A stretch of 64,000 nucleotides of DNA from Anaeramoeba flamelloides (Eukaryota; Metamonada; Anaeramoebidae), in NCBI GenBank assembly GCA_027625915.1, contig JANTQA010000008.1:1691001-1755000 (forward strand), read 5' to 3'. A program made the position numbers and the translations under genes. This document shows positions 35,201 to 47,475 of the stretch, in pieces (the first letter of the stretch is position 1; each line of letters opens with the position of its first letter). The notes under the pieces were generated by a model. That model made no database searches and was not told the DNA's origin. It saw nothing but the letters and a program-made list of their open reading frames with translations.

Positions 35201-35985
35201 GAAATGTTTAATATTTGAAATTCGCTAAGACTGTTTAGTAACGTTATATTGCTTTGAAGTGCACATTGGAAATGAGAAAAATTTTCTTTTAAGAGGCAAA
35301 ACGAGGTATTGGCAATTTTCTTTGATTTGTGCCCCAAGCAACTAATTATCCTTTCCGTGAATTGCTCATCAAAGTATCTTGCATACTTTCCCAAGTTGAT
35401 TAAACACTGTTGCTTAATCTTAATTGACTTTTCTTTGCCAATGTATCCAATTAGAAGGTGATATTCTTTTTGATATCCCGTTTCAAACTGATCATAAAAA
35501 TTTAAAAAATTATTCGAATATTCGCTTTCTTTTAAATACAGCCGATCAAGCAATTGGATTGTTAAAACACGCTTTGTAATTGTGCCCTCGCCAATGATAC
35601 CAAAGACGCATTCTCGCAGGTAAAGTATCAATTCTGGCGGAAGCACCTGCAAGAATTGATTTGAAGACAAAAGTGCTCGACAAAAATATAAGAAAATGAT
35701 TTGTTTTTTGCAAATAGTTTCGTTCACCAACAAATTGAAAAGAGTTGCAAGTAGAGAATGCGAAAATGGTGGAATGGTATTTGAAAAGTAATTAAATAAA
35801 GAAATCAGTTTTAAGGAAAAGTTTTTTAATTCAAGATCAGCAACAACTTTTATTAGTGCCTCATCAAAAGACTTTGAAGAGTCATAAATATAAAGAGACT
35901 CAAGTAATTGTGAACAATCTTTTTTGTTTTGTTTACTTTGGATAAAATTGTTCACAATTTTTGAAATTTCATTGTAGAGATTCAT
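32293..35985 (-). CDS. Large HEAT/ARM-like helical-repeat protein
   Basis: 1230 aa from the ATG at 35985. A frame extending to 36024 lacks an upstream ATG. The first 390 residues and later blocks consist of repeated amphipathic helices typical of HEAT/ARM solenoids (for example VLTIQLLDRLYL, IKIKQQCLINLGKYARYF, FTERIISCLGHKSKKIA). A Lys-rich low-complexity insert occupies about 405-467, an Asn/Lys insert about 1000-1030, and the C-terminus is acidic (DDSFSDSSDDDF). The fold points to a scaffold subunit. Integrator subunit 7, condensin D-type or other solenoid subunits are candidates, but I cannot choose between them. No catalytic motif, signal peptide or membrane segment is seen. It is a single exon, and the plus-strand frames over it are shadows. 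Confidence 0.7.
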   Translation of the reverse strand: MNLYNEISKIVNNFIQSKQNKKDCSQLLESLYIYDSSKSFDEALIKVVADLELKNFSLKLISLFNYFSNTIPPFSHSLLATLFNLLVNETICKKQIIFLYFCRALLSSNQFLQVLPPELILYLRECVFGIIGEGTITKRVLTIQLLDRLYLKESEYSNNFLNFYDQFETGYQKEYHLLIGYIGKEKSIKIKQQCLINLGKYARYFDEQFTERIISCLGHKSKKIANTSFCLLKENFSHFQCALQSNITLLNSLSEFQILNISTIWLSQLDNNLIELSKNLFWLDNLQTTKKILVTVLQKQNEPLVFPVRLILNNSNNLKPHQVFVWKLFLYHCYRNDLVDLFNLSTIGISCYFNLLKNSINRLSSFRNCKSKEYIHTAFIIKQLIKIGTLCFVNQPYLLKKSIKERNRKKKKEKEKEKEKEKEKEKVKRKRKRKKKKNLIKKKKKKKKKTKNKNKNKNKNQNKNKKKKPSIDKETQKYHQDSKKPYDLKKFYDSVIHLIITSKTESLDLILWCIESLPRLSLEFKIQFFSDIDTKIEKIEQLLEEDQNLFSQMKQIETNFKKKNTKKSNLFEAQKQLINALETNNKLKWCFQKQTGVTINNNNDTKGGNHCNNDSEYVDDDYSSTENNFQNFEKFKNNNKKIENMYNFILNLQENWQMILKKRVFIWKKCLLFLIVILNLLPQTGTNAKPNKKHLGNASRQRSTDKYRKQLLDQNFELFDWIKEKIFKNLQSQIQLSNILQPYLLKVKCFFINGTSLQIFDNFSFFQNQLRKFIQQYQMKVIAKGTDLIHTNKKDEDKELMLGRCKSKEKCETKGNSKKKNTHLKLDLKSGPELETYTCNEIEMIQLLSKTLLSLIVYRIKNQKKTDLDRLNKDKSRLIKYFLSFLKFNNIQIKFTGLVSLINLFYCCEIGIKNKNLILEKFLKLLYNNLEKNDLAQCVLYNELNLFFNDYLNSSYQNRKSIIFFSTQLLFARSSSATYTPQNINNLILFTNYIWEKIDCKKIDNNKKKIKNKNTKKNKVKNNNNRRNNTKQTNTNHTLQINQFRFNFYTEILDKCFLDQNSNQTLILLKVLSNLSLKPIINPNSQIVNTLITITTSISDQIQSNEIMKKNNIKYWKKNLKIITLFCQSNTLKKMQISKKKMKKNPNKKIMKKNFLIFQQNLHNDLHLLTSPNTQKKSQNDLIIYEDIPWFPFTDDSFSDSSDDDFCHRIKPYNKPRMNNNKQKSKEKKN

Positions 35986-36559
35986 ACCTTTTTTTTTAAA
36001 TGTGTGAGGAGGAAGATTAATCAAACAAATTCAGTCTTGTTAAAAAAAATTTGGTTAATTGAATAAAAGTAAAAAATATGATTTAACGTAAACCTGAAAT
36101 TTTAAAAACGAAATAATTATTCAGAGAGGAAAAAAAAAGAAGTTAGATGATTAAAATTGTTAAGTGGTTGAAGAATTCAACACTTTTTCAAATCTTTTGT
36201 TTTCATTGTGACAAAAAACTTCAGAAATCAAATTAATTATAAAGTTTCAAAATTAAAAAGAAAAAAGGAGGATAAAAACGATTTTGAAAGAGTTCATATA
36301 ATCTCAATAAAATTTCACAGATTAGAATTTCTTATCCAATAAAAAAAGAGGAGAATTAAAATTTTACTATAATTTTCAACAATTTTACTTTTGTTATATC
36401 CAAACCAAAATTTGATTTTTAAATTTTATAATTTCCATATCAAATTTATAAACATAAAACCATTCCACAAACTGTTCTAAATATTTTTTAAAGTTATTTT
36501 GACAAATTTGAAATGTTCTCTAATTTTGAAGTTGTTCTTGAAAATCCCTTAGAACATTA
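35986..36559. other. Intergenic 5' flank of the helical-repeat gene
   Basis: Promoter-side region of the minus-strand gene. No ORF, repeat copy or recognisable core promoter motif beyond general T/A richness. Confidence 0.4.
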
Positions 36560-36942
36560 TAAAAAAAAAAGTGGAACAAGGTGTTTAATTGGGAACATTA
36601 CTGACAATGAAAAGTAAAATCAATAAAAAGAAGAAACCAATTAAATTCAAATAATAATCCATTATATTATTTTCAATCAAAACAATAAAAATAATTTAAA
36701 TATACTTGATTTATCAAAATTATCATGTGGTTTTGAAGATCTCAAAAAGAGTCAATTTTTTGAACAAATTTTTAATGAAAGATCAACCAAAGAAAAGCCC
36801 TAAACCATCAGACAGTATTAAAGAAACTGTTATTGTGATGAATATTTCATTTTGTATTTATTTATTTATTCTTTTTTTAATTGATCCTACTTTTCTTTAT
36901 CAGTAAGGTTCCCAATTAAAAACCGTGTTTCACTTTTTTTCT
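36560..36942. mobile_element. Family G-related MITE
   Basis: Inverted ends of about 42 bp: AAAGTGGAACAAGGTG... TTAATTGGGAACATTACTGA on the left, and TCAGTAAGGTTCCCAATTAA on the right. The inner TTAATTGGGAACATTACT is shared with family G at 49566-50028, while the outer end differs. The 66-aa frame inside (36706-36906) is not a gene. Confidence 0.65.
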
Positions 36943-39902
36943 TCAATGGTAAAGTTATTTTTTTAAAAAGTTATCATTTAAATATCTTTTTGAAAAAATT
37001 TTTTATTCTTTGTTCTGTTTTAAACTTGGATACTCGTAAATTTTTTATCCAATTTCTTCAAAACATATATTCTTTTTAAGAAGTGAAAATAAAATAAGAT
37101 AATAACTCAACACACCTTAGCACAGAAACATATTCCTTAAAATAAGTAATTTTTTTCTCTTCGAGTTTTATAAAAAAAGCCAAAAAAATTCTAAAAATAT
37201 CATTTCTAATTATTTTTGTGAAAATTTTGGTGTTTTCAACTGACTATAAGAAAAACGTTTGGGAATTTGAAAAAAAAGTTTTCATCTATTAATTGGATAT
37301 TACTAATCAAGGAGCCAAAAATAATCGTTTTCATATATAGAAAAAAATTACTTTTTATTTAATTTTTCCAACATAGTATCTATTTTATTATCCGAAACAA
37401 AATCTTAGACCAAACAAATATAGAATATAAACTCACCCATGTTTAGTGATAATTTTACATAAGGGATTAAAAAAAAAAATTCGAGAGAAGAAGGGTGGTT
37501 TACAAAATAGCCACATTTTCACACCACTTGTAACTTGAAGAGAGAATAATAACCTTGGTATAAGTTCAAAATTATCAAGTACTTAAGTGTGTGGAAAGAA
37601 CATAATCTATATTTCAAAATAAAACATCTGCCTTTTTTTATTCTTGTTCCAATGGAACACCCAATCAACTAACCAACAGTATACCCAATTTAAAATCAAT
37701 TTTAGAAGTAAACTCCGAGAAGTTTTCAATATTTTTTTTTTAATTTGGAATGAAATTTATTCAATTTTTTAATAATTTTATCAATTTTTAATGAAATTTC
37801 TAGTTTTTATTTTCTGATGAAATAATTATATCAAAAAATAATTATATTTTTAGAATCCAATCTAATATTTGATCCTTCATTTTTAGAATTTGTTTTTGAA
37901 TTATATAACTTTAAAAAATCAACAACATATTCATTGAAAGCTTATTATGTGTTTCTTTTACAGATTAAAACAGCGTCCTTCTATAACAATGATAAAAAAA
38001 TAGCTTTTCTTTTGAAACACAGATTAAACTTTTCTGAAATTTCTATTTCGAAAACACCTCAATCAACCTTTATCATAGAAGATGATGTTAAATTTTTTTT
38101 CATAGTTTTACAAAAATGGCAATTTATCCCATGTTTTAAAACAAAATTATGATATTTATGAGAAAAAAAAATTGAATAAAAGTCAAGAATACCATTGAAA
38201 GATAGTATTAGTCACTTTATTTAAAAAATGGATTTTTTTTTTTTTTTTTTAGAAAACTTAATTTTATAAGGAAAAATGATTTTTGAATTATTTCAGTTTT
38301 TTTTCAACATTTTTTGTTATTAAATTTATTGATTGATTAAATTATATTTTGAATCACAAAATTTGTTTTGATTGATTTTTGAAATTATTCCACAAATAAA
38401 TCATCCAAAAAATATCTAATAGTAGGTCTGGATAAAGTAAATGGATCCTTTTTTTTTTAAATACCGATCAAAAAAGATCATATTATGAATAAACTTGTTG
38501 AAATCAAATACAAAAAAAAATCAAAAGTTAACCCAAAGTTTATTTTAGAAGATTTATTTCTTCTTCATCTTCTCCATATAAATGGAGATTACAACCCTTT
38601 GTATAATATTATTTTATCTATTATTCGACTTTTATGTTTTTTTTTTGAACTTAAATCTTATGTTTTGGGAGTCTAAACAAAAAAGATTGTTTTTCACAAT
38701 CAATTTTTTGTAAAATCAAGAAGGAAAAAAAAATTCGAACAAAGCCTATTTTCCAAGATTTCTATTCTTTTATCGTTTTAATTTGTATGAACACAAACAA
38801 TTTTAAACCTTGAATTTCTCGTTCGGTTACTTTTTATAATTATTTAACAATACCTTTTTCTTTTACAATTTTTTTTTTGACATTCCTAGTTGTAAATATT
38901 GTTCAAAAGAAGTTAAAAACAAAATGTATTGCTTTCAAGAGTAAAGTAAAAGGACTAAATTCTCAATTTCAAAAAAAGAGCTGTAAAAGAAATCAATGTT
39001 GATTATTGATATAAACTATCTTTCATAATAATTTGCCCATTAAAAATCGAATTTTAAATAAAAATATTTTTAATAATTGAAGTTATCTATTATAATATAA
39101 AAATTTAGATTTTAATATTCAATACTATACTCAAGAGATATTTATTTTTTGTCTAAAAATAATTGAAAAAGAAATAAAAAAAACTGTTAAAAAAAATTGG
39201 GAAATTTATTTTGAAAGAAGCATTACATCAAAAATAGACAATTTAAATAAGTAAAAAAACCCATTTATCGATTCTCCTTCCATTTGAATAACTAAATCTA
39301 ATCTCTTTTTCATATTTGAAACCAAATTTTTCCATAATTCATCTGTTACTTCTTTCAAATTTTTCATTTTCATTTTCCATTTTAACAAAACACTTTTGAA
39401 AAAATAAAAAAGAGAAAAAATGATTTATTTGCAAACTTTTCATTGTGAGAGGAAAAAATTCAAAACAATACAAAAGCAATTCATTATTCAAATGTAAGGT
39501 GGGCCATTTATTATGAAATTTAGTTTACTTGAAAACTACACGATTATAAAATATCTAAGTTTTACCATTTACAAGAAAAGAAATTACATTACAATCCAAA
39601 CAAATTCACCAAATAAATATATATTTCTATGGTTGAATTCATTAAATATCCGATTTTCTGAATCAAAATTAGAATTAGATTAATTAAATGAAAATACCAT
39701 TTGCAATTCTTTTTGATAATTCTTTAAAAATAGTAAATAATTGGTTTCTCTCAAATTTTCCAATCATAAACTTTATAAATAAAAGAATTTCCATGAAGAA
39801 TTAAAGAATAAAACCAAAAAAGAAAAACAATTGTATCAAATATTACAGATAAGATCAAGCAATAAATGAGTTGTTATTTATTCTTCGTTGATCAATTTTA
39901 AA
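36943..39902. other. Intergenic, 3 kb, with doubtful coding-like patches
   Basis: At 37970-38152 (+), after a good acceptor TTCTTTTACAG, an open frame reads KHRLNFSEISISKTPQSTF. At 38485-38676 an ATG frame has ordinary composition. On the minus strand, 39373-39206 encodes MKMKNLKEVTDELWKNL and following. None matches a family I can name, and no complete gene can be assembled, so these are leads only. Confidence 0.25.
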
Positions 39903-40099
39903 TACAGTTAGTTTCAAATATAAGATACAAACTTTCAAGGAAATTCAATACACACAAAAATCTCAAATTAAGGCACAAAATTAGGATTTTTTTTTTCACA
40001 AAGTATTTTACTAGAATTGAAATTCTGTGCCTTTATTTGAGATTTTTATTGTGCCTTATATTTCGTTCAAAGTTTGTGCCTTAAAAGTGGAACTGACTA
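39903..40099. mobile_element. Family C foldback MITE, copy 4 (diverged)
   Basis: A 197-bp foldback. The right arm is well kept (TTAAAAGTGGAACTGACTA). The left arm has drifted (TACAGTTAGTTTCAAATATAA). Unlike copies 1-3, its two arms no longer match each other closely, so it looks older. Confidence 0.75.
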
Positions 40100-40661
40100 G
40101 ATTTTCATTTCGGTTTTTTAATGGGTATCTAAATCGATGAGACGAGGATCTCAAAATCCAGTCTATTTATGAAAACATTTGTTTATTAAGTTAAAGAAAT
40201 GATTATAATGATTCAATTTTGAATAAAAATAAACTATGAAACCCAAAATTTGAAAAATCTACTTAGTCACTTAAAAAGTATATTTTTTTAAGGGGAAATA
40301 TAGAGGCAAAATAGATTGTATTTCTTTATAGAAAAAAAGAAACAATAAAACATGTGAACATCAACAATTTCCCCATAGTTAAATTCAGAATATAACAGAT
40401 TCCACAAAATTGGCGAAAAAACACATATAAAATTCTTAAAAATCTCAATTTTAAAAATAATAAAAAAAATCAAAATAAAAAAAACAAAAAATGGAATTTT
40501 ATTTTAAGTAGTTCAAGGGAAAAATAGATCTTATTTTTCCATTTTCAAAAGCAAAAGTTCAATTGGAAAGCACAAAATGATGTGTTTAAAAAAGATCAAA
40601 ATTAAAAGGGCCTGTAGAAAGACAATAAAAGAAAATAAGAAAAAAAGAATCATTTAATCAA
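40100..40661. other. Intergenic 3' flank of the small secreted-protein gene
   Basis: No gene supported. The minus frame 40473-40288 is Phe/Ile-rich noise. A-rich tracts near 40470-40490 and 40630-40650 are typical of this genome's spacers. Confidence 0.45.
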
Positions 40662-41120
40662 TTAAATGAAAAAAAAGATAATACTGAATGATAAGATAAT
40701 CAAAGAGAAATGGGCAATGTAAGAGCCACTAAATTCAAAGGATTCTGTATCACCCCAACCATCGACTTCATCAGAAAAGAGCATATTTAGTGTTTCATCA
40801 TCAAGATCTGTAATTGGTTTACATTCCCCAAGTTCAAATGTTGTGACATCTTCACATTCCTCCGTATCTTCACTTTCGCATCTTCTAAATTGAAATTCAC
40901 TTCCGCTTCCTACTTCAATTTCATACAAGTTGTCATCTTTTGCTCTTTTCCGTACTTTGTGTTGAAATTGATAACTTCCATTTTTAGTTCCTTCACAGTT
41001 TTTATTGTTATACAAATTCATTGTATATTTGGTTTCGCTGCCAGTAGAATCGTCATCGCTTTCACAAAAAACAAAAGATCCAAAAATGAGAATTGCAATC
41101 AGAAATAAATATGTTTTCAT
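40662..41120 (-). CDS. Small secreted, probably GPI-anchored protein
   Basis: 152 aa. An N-terminal signal peptide (MKTYLFLIAILIFGSFVFC, cleavage near residue 19-20) precedes an acidic Ser/Asp start. A compact domain follows with four cysteines: NKNCEG, RRCES, EECED and GECKP, spaced as if two disulfides. The C-terminus ends in a hydrophobic stretch with no basic tail (HFSLIILSFSIIFFFI), preceded by small residues FSGS, the pattern of a GPI-attachment signal. A single-pass anchor is the alternative. I do not recognise the domain. Single exon; the ATG at 41120 is well placed because the signal peptide starts there. Likely a cell-surface or secreted protein. Confidence 0.75.
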   Translation of the reverse strand: MKTYLFLIAILIFGSFVFCESDDDSTGSETKYTMNLYNNKNCEGTKNGSYQFQHKVRKRAKDDNLYEIEVGSGSEFQFRRCESEDTEECEDVTTFELGECKPITDLDDETLNMLFSDEVDGWGDTESFEFSGSYIAHFSLIILSFSIIFFFI

Positions 41121-43989
41121 TTCGAAATTTGTAAGTGAAAAAATTTTTTTTTCAAAGCAAGTAAAATAAAATAAATTTAAAATTTATGGTTAATTTGAAA
41201 AGAAAAAAAGCTTTAAAAGCGTTTTTGGCTTTATGAAATAATCTCAATAACAATTAAACGAGACGTTGTAATAGATTAATTTTTCAGAAGAAAATCAAAA
41301 CAGTTTATTCTTCTTTTAAATATTTTTTATTTTTTTTTGAAAAGACTAAACCCTGTAATTTAAAACTTCCTCTCAGGCTCTCTTTTTAGTTAAAACAGTT
41401 TAAAGTTGAAAAACCAAGGATCCTTTTTAATGCCAGATTTTAAATTTGCAAAATTCAATCTCATTTTTTACTGAAAGTTTCGATTGAAATAGCAACTTTC
41501 TGAGTTCTTCAATTGCAAAAATGTTGTTTTACTCATTTAATTGTTTTTTTAGGCAAAAAATAATTTTTTTTTTTAAATATATTGAGAGATTTTGTTTGTG
41601 TAAAATTAGAATTAGTGCTAAAAAGATTAACTGGAAGGAAAAAAAATAGATTGAAAAAAATTTTTTTTTCCTATTTTATACCTGATTTCTCAAAATCAAG
41701 AATTACTTTTTTACCGAAAATCCATCACATTCTTTCAAGTAATTGTAAAGTTAATATAGAGATATTTTTTGGTCAAAATTGTCATCAAATCTCTCAAATT
41801 GTAAGGAGAATTAACTGTCATTAAAAGTTTTTTCTTTTGAATTGGAAATCCCAAAAATTAATTTTCTTATTTGAGTAAATATTTTTGCGAAAAATCAATT
41901 TATTAAAAATCCTGCAAAGAGATTACAAATGTGCTTCCAAAAAGTAAGGCATTTTTTGTGTTTCAATATTAACAATAAATTTTTTCAAAAAAATAAGTTT
42001 TCTGTTAACACATTAATTAATTTTTCACTAAAATCAGTTTTTCTTACTATTATATTTTAATCAAAAAAACAAAGTAAACCTTTGAAGTAAGGGCAGAAAT
42101 TAGGCTGTAACAAAAATAATATACCATTTATGATTACTCACTTTTTTCAAAAAAAATTTTTTATTGAAGAGTTTTTATTCAATTAAAAAGTATTTGTATA
42201 ATCTGTTTTTGTTCAAATTAAAAGTAGAGAATATTTTTCAATCGACTCAAATTTTTAAAAAAATTGAAAATATTTTGACTTTTCAATATAGATCTTCGTT
42301 CTATTTTGAATAAAAAGATTGTGGAGAAACAAAATAAATACTTGGTTAATATTTGATTATAAAAATTTTCATAGAGAACTATACTTTTATTGGATTTCTA
42401 AATGGGAAAAGAATTTCACTTCCTTTGCTGTATTTTTCTTTGCCTAAATTGAGTTCTCAAAGAAGTCCGTTTTAGTCTATGTCTTTGTTTGAAATAGGAA
42501 ATTGAAAATGAAGCGAAAATGCTTTCCATTTATTATTTAAATACCAGTATCGTCTCTAATTTTATAAAGAGAATTAAATATGAGTCTACATCAAGTGTTA
42601 TCTTTTGAATTTTGAATCCCAATAACCATTAAGAAGTGTAAAAAAACCGTCAACAATATGACCCGAAAATAAAAATACCTAAAATAGATCATACATTAAC
42701 TTTTCCAATGTTAAGTTAGATCAACAATACTGGGTTGATCCATAAAACCAAAAATTCCTTAATTTAGAAATATTTCTATTATTCGAAAAACTATTGGACT
42801 TATTTTAGAATTAATCAGAGCTTGTGAGTGTTGCAATTTTTATGATATATTGGGGATATATAATTTTATTCATTTTATTCTTGGGTGAAAAAATAATAAT
42901 AAAATAGGAAATCTCAAATATGATATTTGTGCCTATTGGTTGTAATTCAAATTGATTATAAAGATTTTAAAGACAATTCAGGTTTTTTTTTTAAATAAAA
43001 CTATTTTGATTTTCCAAAAAATAATTATTTAAACATTTTGTCTCCTCTGAAAAATCTTCTGAAATAATTTATTGATTGTTAAAAAAAATTTTTTTATTGT
43101 TCAAATCCTCAATTTTGATCAAAAAAGAAATTTTCAAAAGAGTAATTGTAGAATAATATCAAAAATAAATTTCAACTTGTAAAATGGATTGAGACAAATT
43201 AAAAATTAAAAGAATTATTTCATGGGAAAATAATAACAATCTGTTGAAAAATATGATAATTATAAGATTTGAAATTTAAAAGTGACCATTCCAACAATTG
43301 TTTTTTTTTATCTTTCAATTCTCCAATATTCATTTTTTTTTTTTTTTTTTTTTTTTTTTGGGATTCAAGTTCATCCAAAATATAACAGAAAGTATAATAA
43401 TAAAGAACAACTAATAATTATTATAGATATTAAATTATAATTTATTTCTTTGAAAAATCAGCCAGAATAAAAGAAAGTATATCTGAAGTGAACCCCCCCC
43501 AAAAAAAAAAAAAGTAAAAAAAATTATTATTCAATTACCATAGACAAATTATTTAGTGATATTTAAAGACAATAAAAACCAAATAGTTCTTGGACTTACC
43601 TTTCAATATGACAATCATATTAATTTCTTAAATAAAATTGATTTGAGAGATCTTGTAGAAAATTATATTTTAGGTTTTTTTTTTGAATTTTTTTTTTTTT
43701 TTTCATAGTTTGTCGCTTTTTTTATAAATTGTGATTTGGGATTGAACAGGTTTTGTTTCGGTTTTGTAAATCATTGTTTGAGACTTTGTATTGATTTTTC
43801 AAATTTTTATGATTATTTAATTTTTTCCAAATATCTATCAGTTTAAAATATTTTTGAGTCAAAATAAAAATATATAATCCGTAAAATAATTGGAATAATG
43901 TATATGTATTTGAATTCTTTTATTTTTACTACATTAAAATGTTTTTTTAGCTTTAAAAAAAGTTTATTTTATTTTTTTATTATTGTAAT
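41121..43989. other. Gene-poor stretch
   Basis: No gene supported over 2.9 kb. The + frame 41582-41824 has no ATG at its beginning and no motif. Long homopolymers (T of about 27 near 43333-43359) and a C8-A13 junction at about 43493 are present. No clear repeat copies. Confidence 0.4.
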
Positions 43990-44215
43990 TTAAGGTAGGG
44001 GTTTATAATTCATCTTTTTTACCATTAGGTTTTTTTTTTAAATAAGAAATAAAACTGAAAATTTATTTAATTTTCTGTTTATTTCTCATTTTAAAAAAAA
44101 CCGCGGTTAGCTTTTCCAGAATTTAAAAGAATTTAATAAAATCAAAATTTTTTCTCTATTCTTTTGAATTCTCGAAAACCCTAGGTACTCTACGACACCC
44201 ACTAAATTCCTAAAC
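43990..44215. repeat. Family H, partial copy
   Basis: Contains CCATTAGGTTTTTTTT, ACTGAAAATTTATTTAATTT, TTAGCTTTTCCAGAATTTAA and AACCCTAGGTACTCTACG. These match blocks of the 30120-30790 region. Another small piece (TTCCGTTAGGTTTTATTTCG) is at about 46014. Confidence 0.45.
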
Positions 44216-47200
44216 TTGAATTTTGTAATTCTATAAAAGATTCAAACATAGTTTTATTATCTACCAAACAATTTTTTTTTTTTAAACTATCTGGTGTTAT
44301 TTGTATAAAAACGAAAAATTAAGCTTATTATAATTTTCGAGGGGTGATATTTTTAATATCACTCAGAGGGAATTCTAATGAGCTTATTTTTTCGATTTTA
44401 TACCCATTGCAAGAGTTATAATTTGATAGGTGGAAATTTATCAAAGTTATCATTGATCAAAAATTAAACAATTACTAAAAAAAATGAAAAATGAAACTTT
44501 ATTTTCAATAAGTTTATTTTTCAAAAAACAAAACAATAAAAATCTAAAAGAATTCTAATTTATTGTAGAGATTCATACTTTCTAATTTTTTTTTTTTCTT
44601 CTTCTTCTGGTATTCTTCTTTATAATTACTTCTTTTCTTTTTCTTTGTTTTATGATTTATCTCCATTTTATTTCTCATTAGTAATTTCGTATGTATTTGA
44701 TTGGTTTCTTGTTCTTGCTCTCTATAGACTATTAAGTTAAATGATGTGAATACATTTTCTCACATTTCAACTTCCTCACAGGTTTAATAATAAGTTTTTT
44801 TAATTGATAATACACTTTGTTTTTATTATTGGTCAGAATAGTAAAAAAATATTCTGGCAACTTTTTTCTGATGATTAAATTTTAACTTAGAGTATTAATA
44901 ATGCAAATTCCTCCATTTTATTCATTTTATTCAGGAATGCTGCTATTAATTTATTTGTTTTCAAAATGTACTCGAAGTACTCAAATTAAACGAGTCAGAT
45001 TATTTTAAGACTCTCCAATAATAATTCTAATTCAAAATATATGATAACTAGTTATCATTGATCTAAGCAAAATCCCTAATGTTTATTTAGACCATGGCTC
45101 TTTATTTTTCATAACTTTTAGAGTCTTCAAATCAAGTCTACAAGTTATCATTATTAACAAAAAATAACTTTACCGTTTTCAAAAACCTTAAAAAAACGAA
45201 AGAGAAAGGGTTAATAAAGAATCCAGTCTACAGTATAAGTTCTTTAACATTTAATTATAGGCATGTTATTTTCTGTCATTTTTTTAGCCTAGATCCCGCA
45301 AAAATGATAATTTTTTTATTTTTAAAGTTTTTTAATTTAATGTCTTTCTCTTTTTCTAACCAAATTCCTAAATATCCACTTTTATGTTTTTTTTTTTTTT
45401 TTGATTTTAGGGTTTTATCAATATTGGGGCTTTTCCAAATTCTTACATAATTTAATATATAAACACTAATTTTTTATCAAAATATGAGATCGGACCTTCT
45501 GTTAACAAAATCAGCCCATTTACAAATTATTTACTATACTTTCTAAAATATTTCTTATTTCTCATTGCTAAATAACTGAAATATTCAAATTATAAAAGTA
45601 ACAGACAGTCTCTTTAATAAAACGCACTGACCCTTTCTGTTGTAGTAAAGTTAGAACCATATTTTCATTTCTAATATATTTATCAAGAGCATAATAAATC
45701 TAAAATGTGACTAATCTTTTTAAAAAAAAAAATTATTGAAAATTTTAACAAAGTATTCTTTACATTAATAATATGTTCAAAGATTCAAATTCAAATATTA
45801 TGTTTAAAAAAGCAATTTGAATATTCAATTTTTTATAACTATTTGATAACCTGGCACTAAAAGCAAGTTTATTAATGAATTTATATACTAATTTGATAAA
45901 AAACAGGATATCGTATTATTAATTGAGATTTTTTTTTTGATTATTTAATATGAATTCCTACTTCTCCAACTTTTTATACAAATATATTTCTTTCTTTGGA
46001 AACTTTTTTTTTTTCCGTTAGGTTTTATTTCGAAACAAAAACCTAAATTTAAAGTATAATGGGGAGTAATAGAAAGCAATCTGGTACCAAATGTAATAAA
46101 AATTATCAAAAAAATCCTATTAGTAAAACAGTACTATTCGTTGATAACTTCAATTAAATCTTATCTTTTTTTTTTTTTATTAAAAGTTCAAGAATTTTTT
46201 AAAAAATAGATTGTGATCCAAATTTGATAGTAAATAGTGAATCTAGAGAATTGAACATATAAAAAGATATTTATTAAAATTTATTTCGAAATATTGATTA
46301 TTCTGTACAAAAATCCTTTTTTTAGCAAAAAAAATAAATTATTTACTCAGAAATTTTTTTACCAAATTATTTTTAACCTTGGGAAATCTGTGAAAAAAAT
46401 AATTAATTTCTTAAAAATATTACTAAATTGTAAAATCTTTATTTGTTAATTTTAAGAGTTATTTTGTAAATCTTGAAATTAGAAAATTGTTAAGCAAGTA
46501 AGTACATTTTTCAAAATTTGAGTAACAACATTTTTGCAAAACTGAATTCTTCAAATAATTTTTATAACCAAATAAATTAATATTTTAATAAATAGGATTA
46601 TATATCTCCATATAATATATTTTCAAATTACTCAAAAAGGAATTCAAAAAAATGAAAACATTAATCAAAGTATAATACTAATAATATAAATCATTTATTT
46701 CTAGATATTCTCTGTAACATGTGATATAATTACTTCTTCTTTCTTTGGTTTTATTTTTTTAATTCTTCATATGAAAACTTTTGTAAAATTTTTGAGAAAC
46801 AAATCACTTTTTATTTCAAAAGTATTACCAGAATAAATTTACAAAATAATCTTTTCAACTAATTCATCTAATTCTAGTTTTATTCCAAAAAATATGATAC
46901 TTTTTGAATTTTTCTTTAGACAAAACTATATATTGGAATACTTTATTTAATTTGAAAACAATTTATTATCCATAAAAATGATAAGTAAAATTATTTCTTA
47001 ATCTGATTGAATTTCTATATAAAAATTTTCTTTTCTTTTGGGTTTAATATTTTGTAACTGTTTGTTTGATTCCAAGAATTCAAACCCTTTATTGTATTTT
47101 TTAAAATAGTATTCTTTTTTTTTTTTTTTAGTTTAATAGAATTATTTGAAAAAAGAATTTTGAATATAAAATTTGGAAAAAAATATTTTGGTAAATAATA

Positions 47201-47264
47201 ATAAATAGAAATGGGCAATGAAATTTAAAGTTATAAATTGTTTAGATTCATACAAATTACTATT
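44216..47264. other. Gene-poor stretch
   Basis: No gene, RNA gene or clear transposon found in 3 kb apart from a small family H piece near 46014. The minus frame 47218-47015 has no recognisable feature. Composition is uniformly AT-rich. Confidence 0.4.
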
Positions 47265-47475
47265 GTTTACAAAATAAATGGAAAAAATTATCATTCAACT
47301 TTTCAAAAAAAAATTTAAAAACAAGTAAAATTGCAAATTTTTATTTCTTTACCTTTGAGAATTGAGAACTTCAATGATTTATTTTAGTTCTTGTATTGAT
47401 CTTTCTTATTTTTTTTTGGAAAACTAAATGAAAATTTTGATCCATTTATTTTGCAATTAACAATAAGGAGAAAAA
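47265..47475. mobile_element. Family I MITE, copy 2
   Basis: About 210 bp with ends TATTGTTTACAAAATAAATG and CCATTTATTTTGCAATTAAC plus the shared inner ATGAAAATTTTGATCC block. It matches copy 1 at 27505-27735. A related half-copy is at about 57590-57645. Confidence 0.65.

Noticed and set aside
36706-36906. 66-codon frame
   Set aside because: Lies wholly inside a MITE and has no counterpart in related elements.
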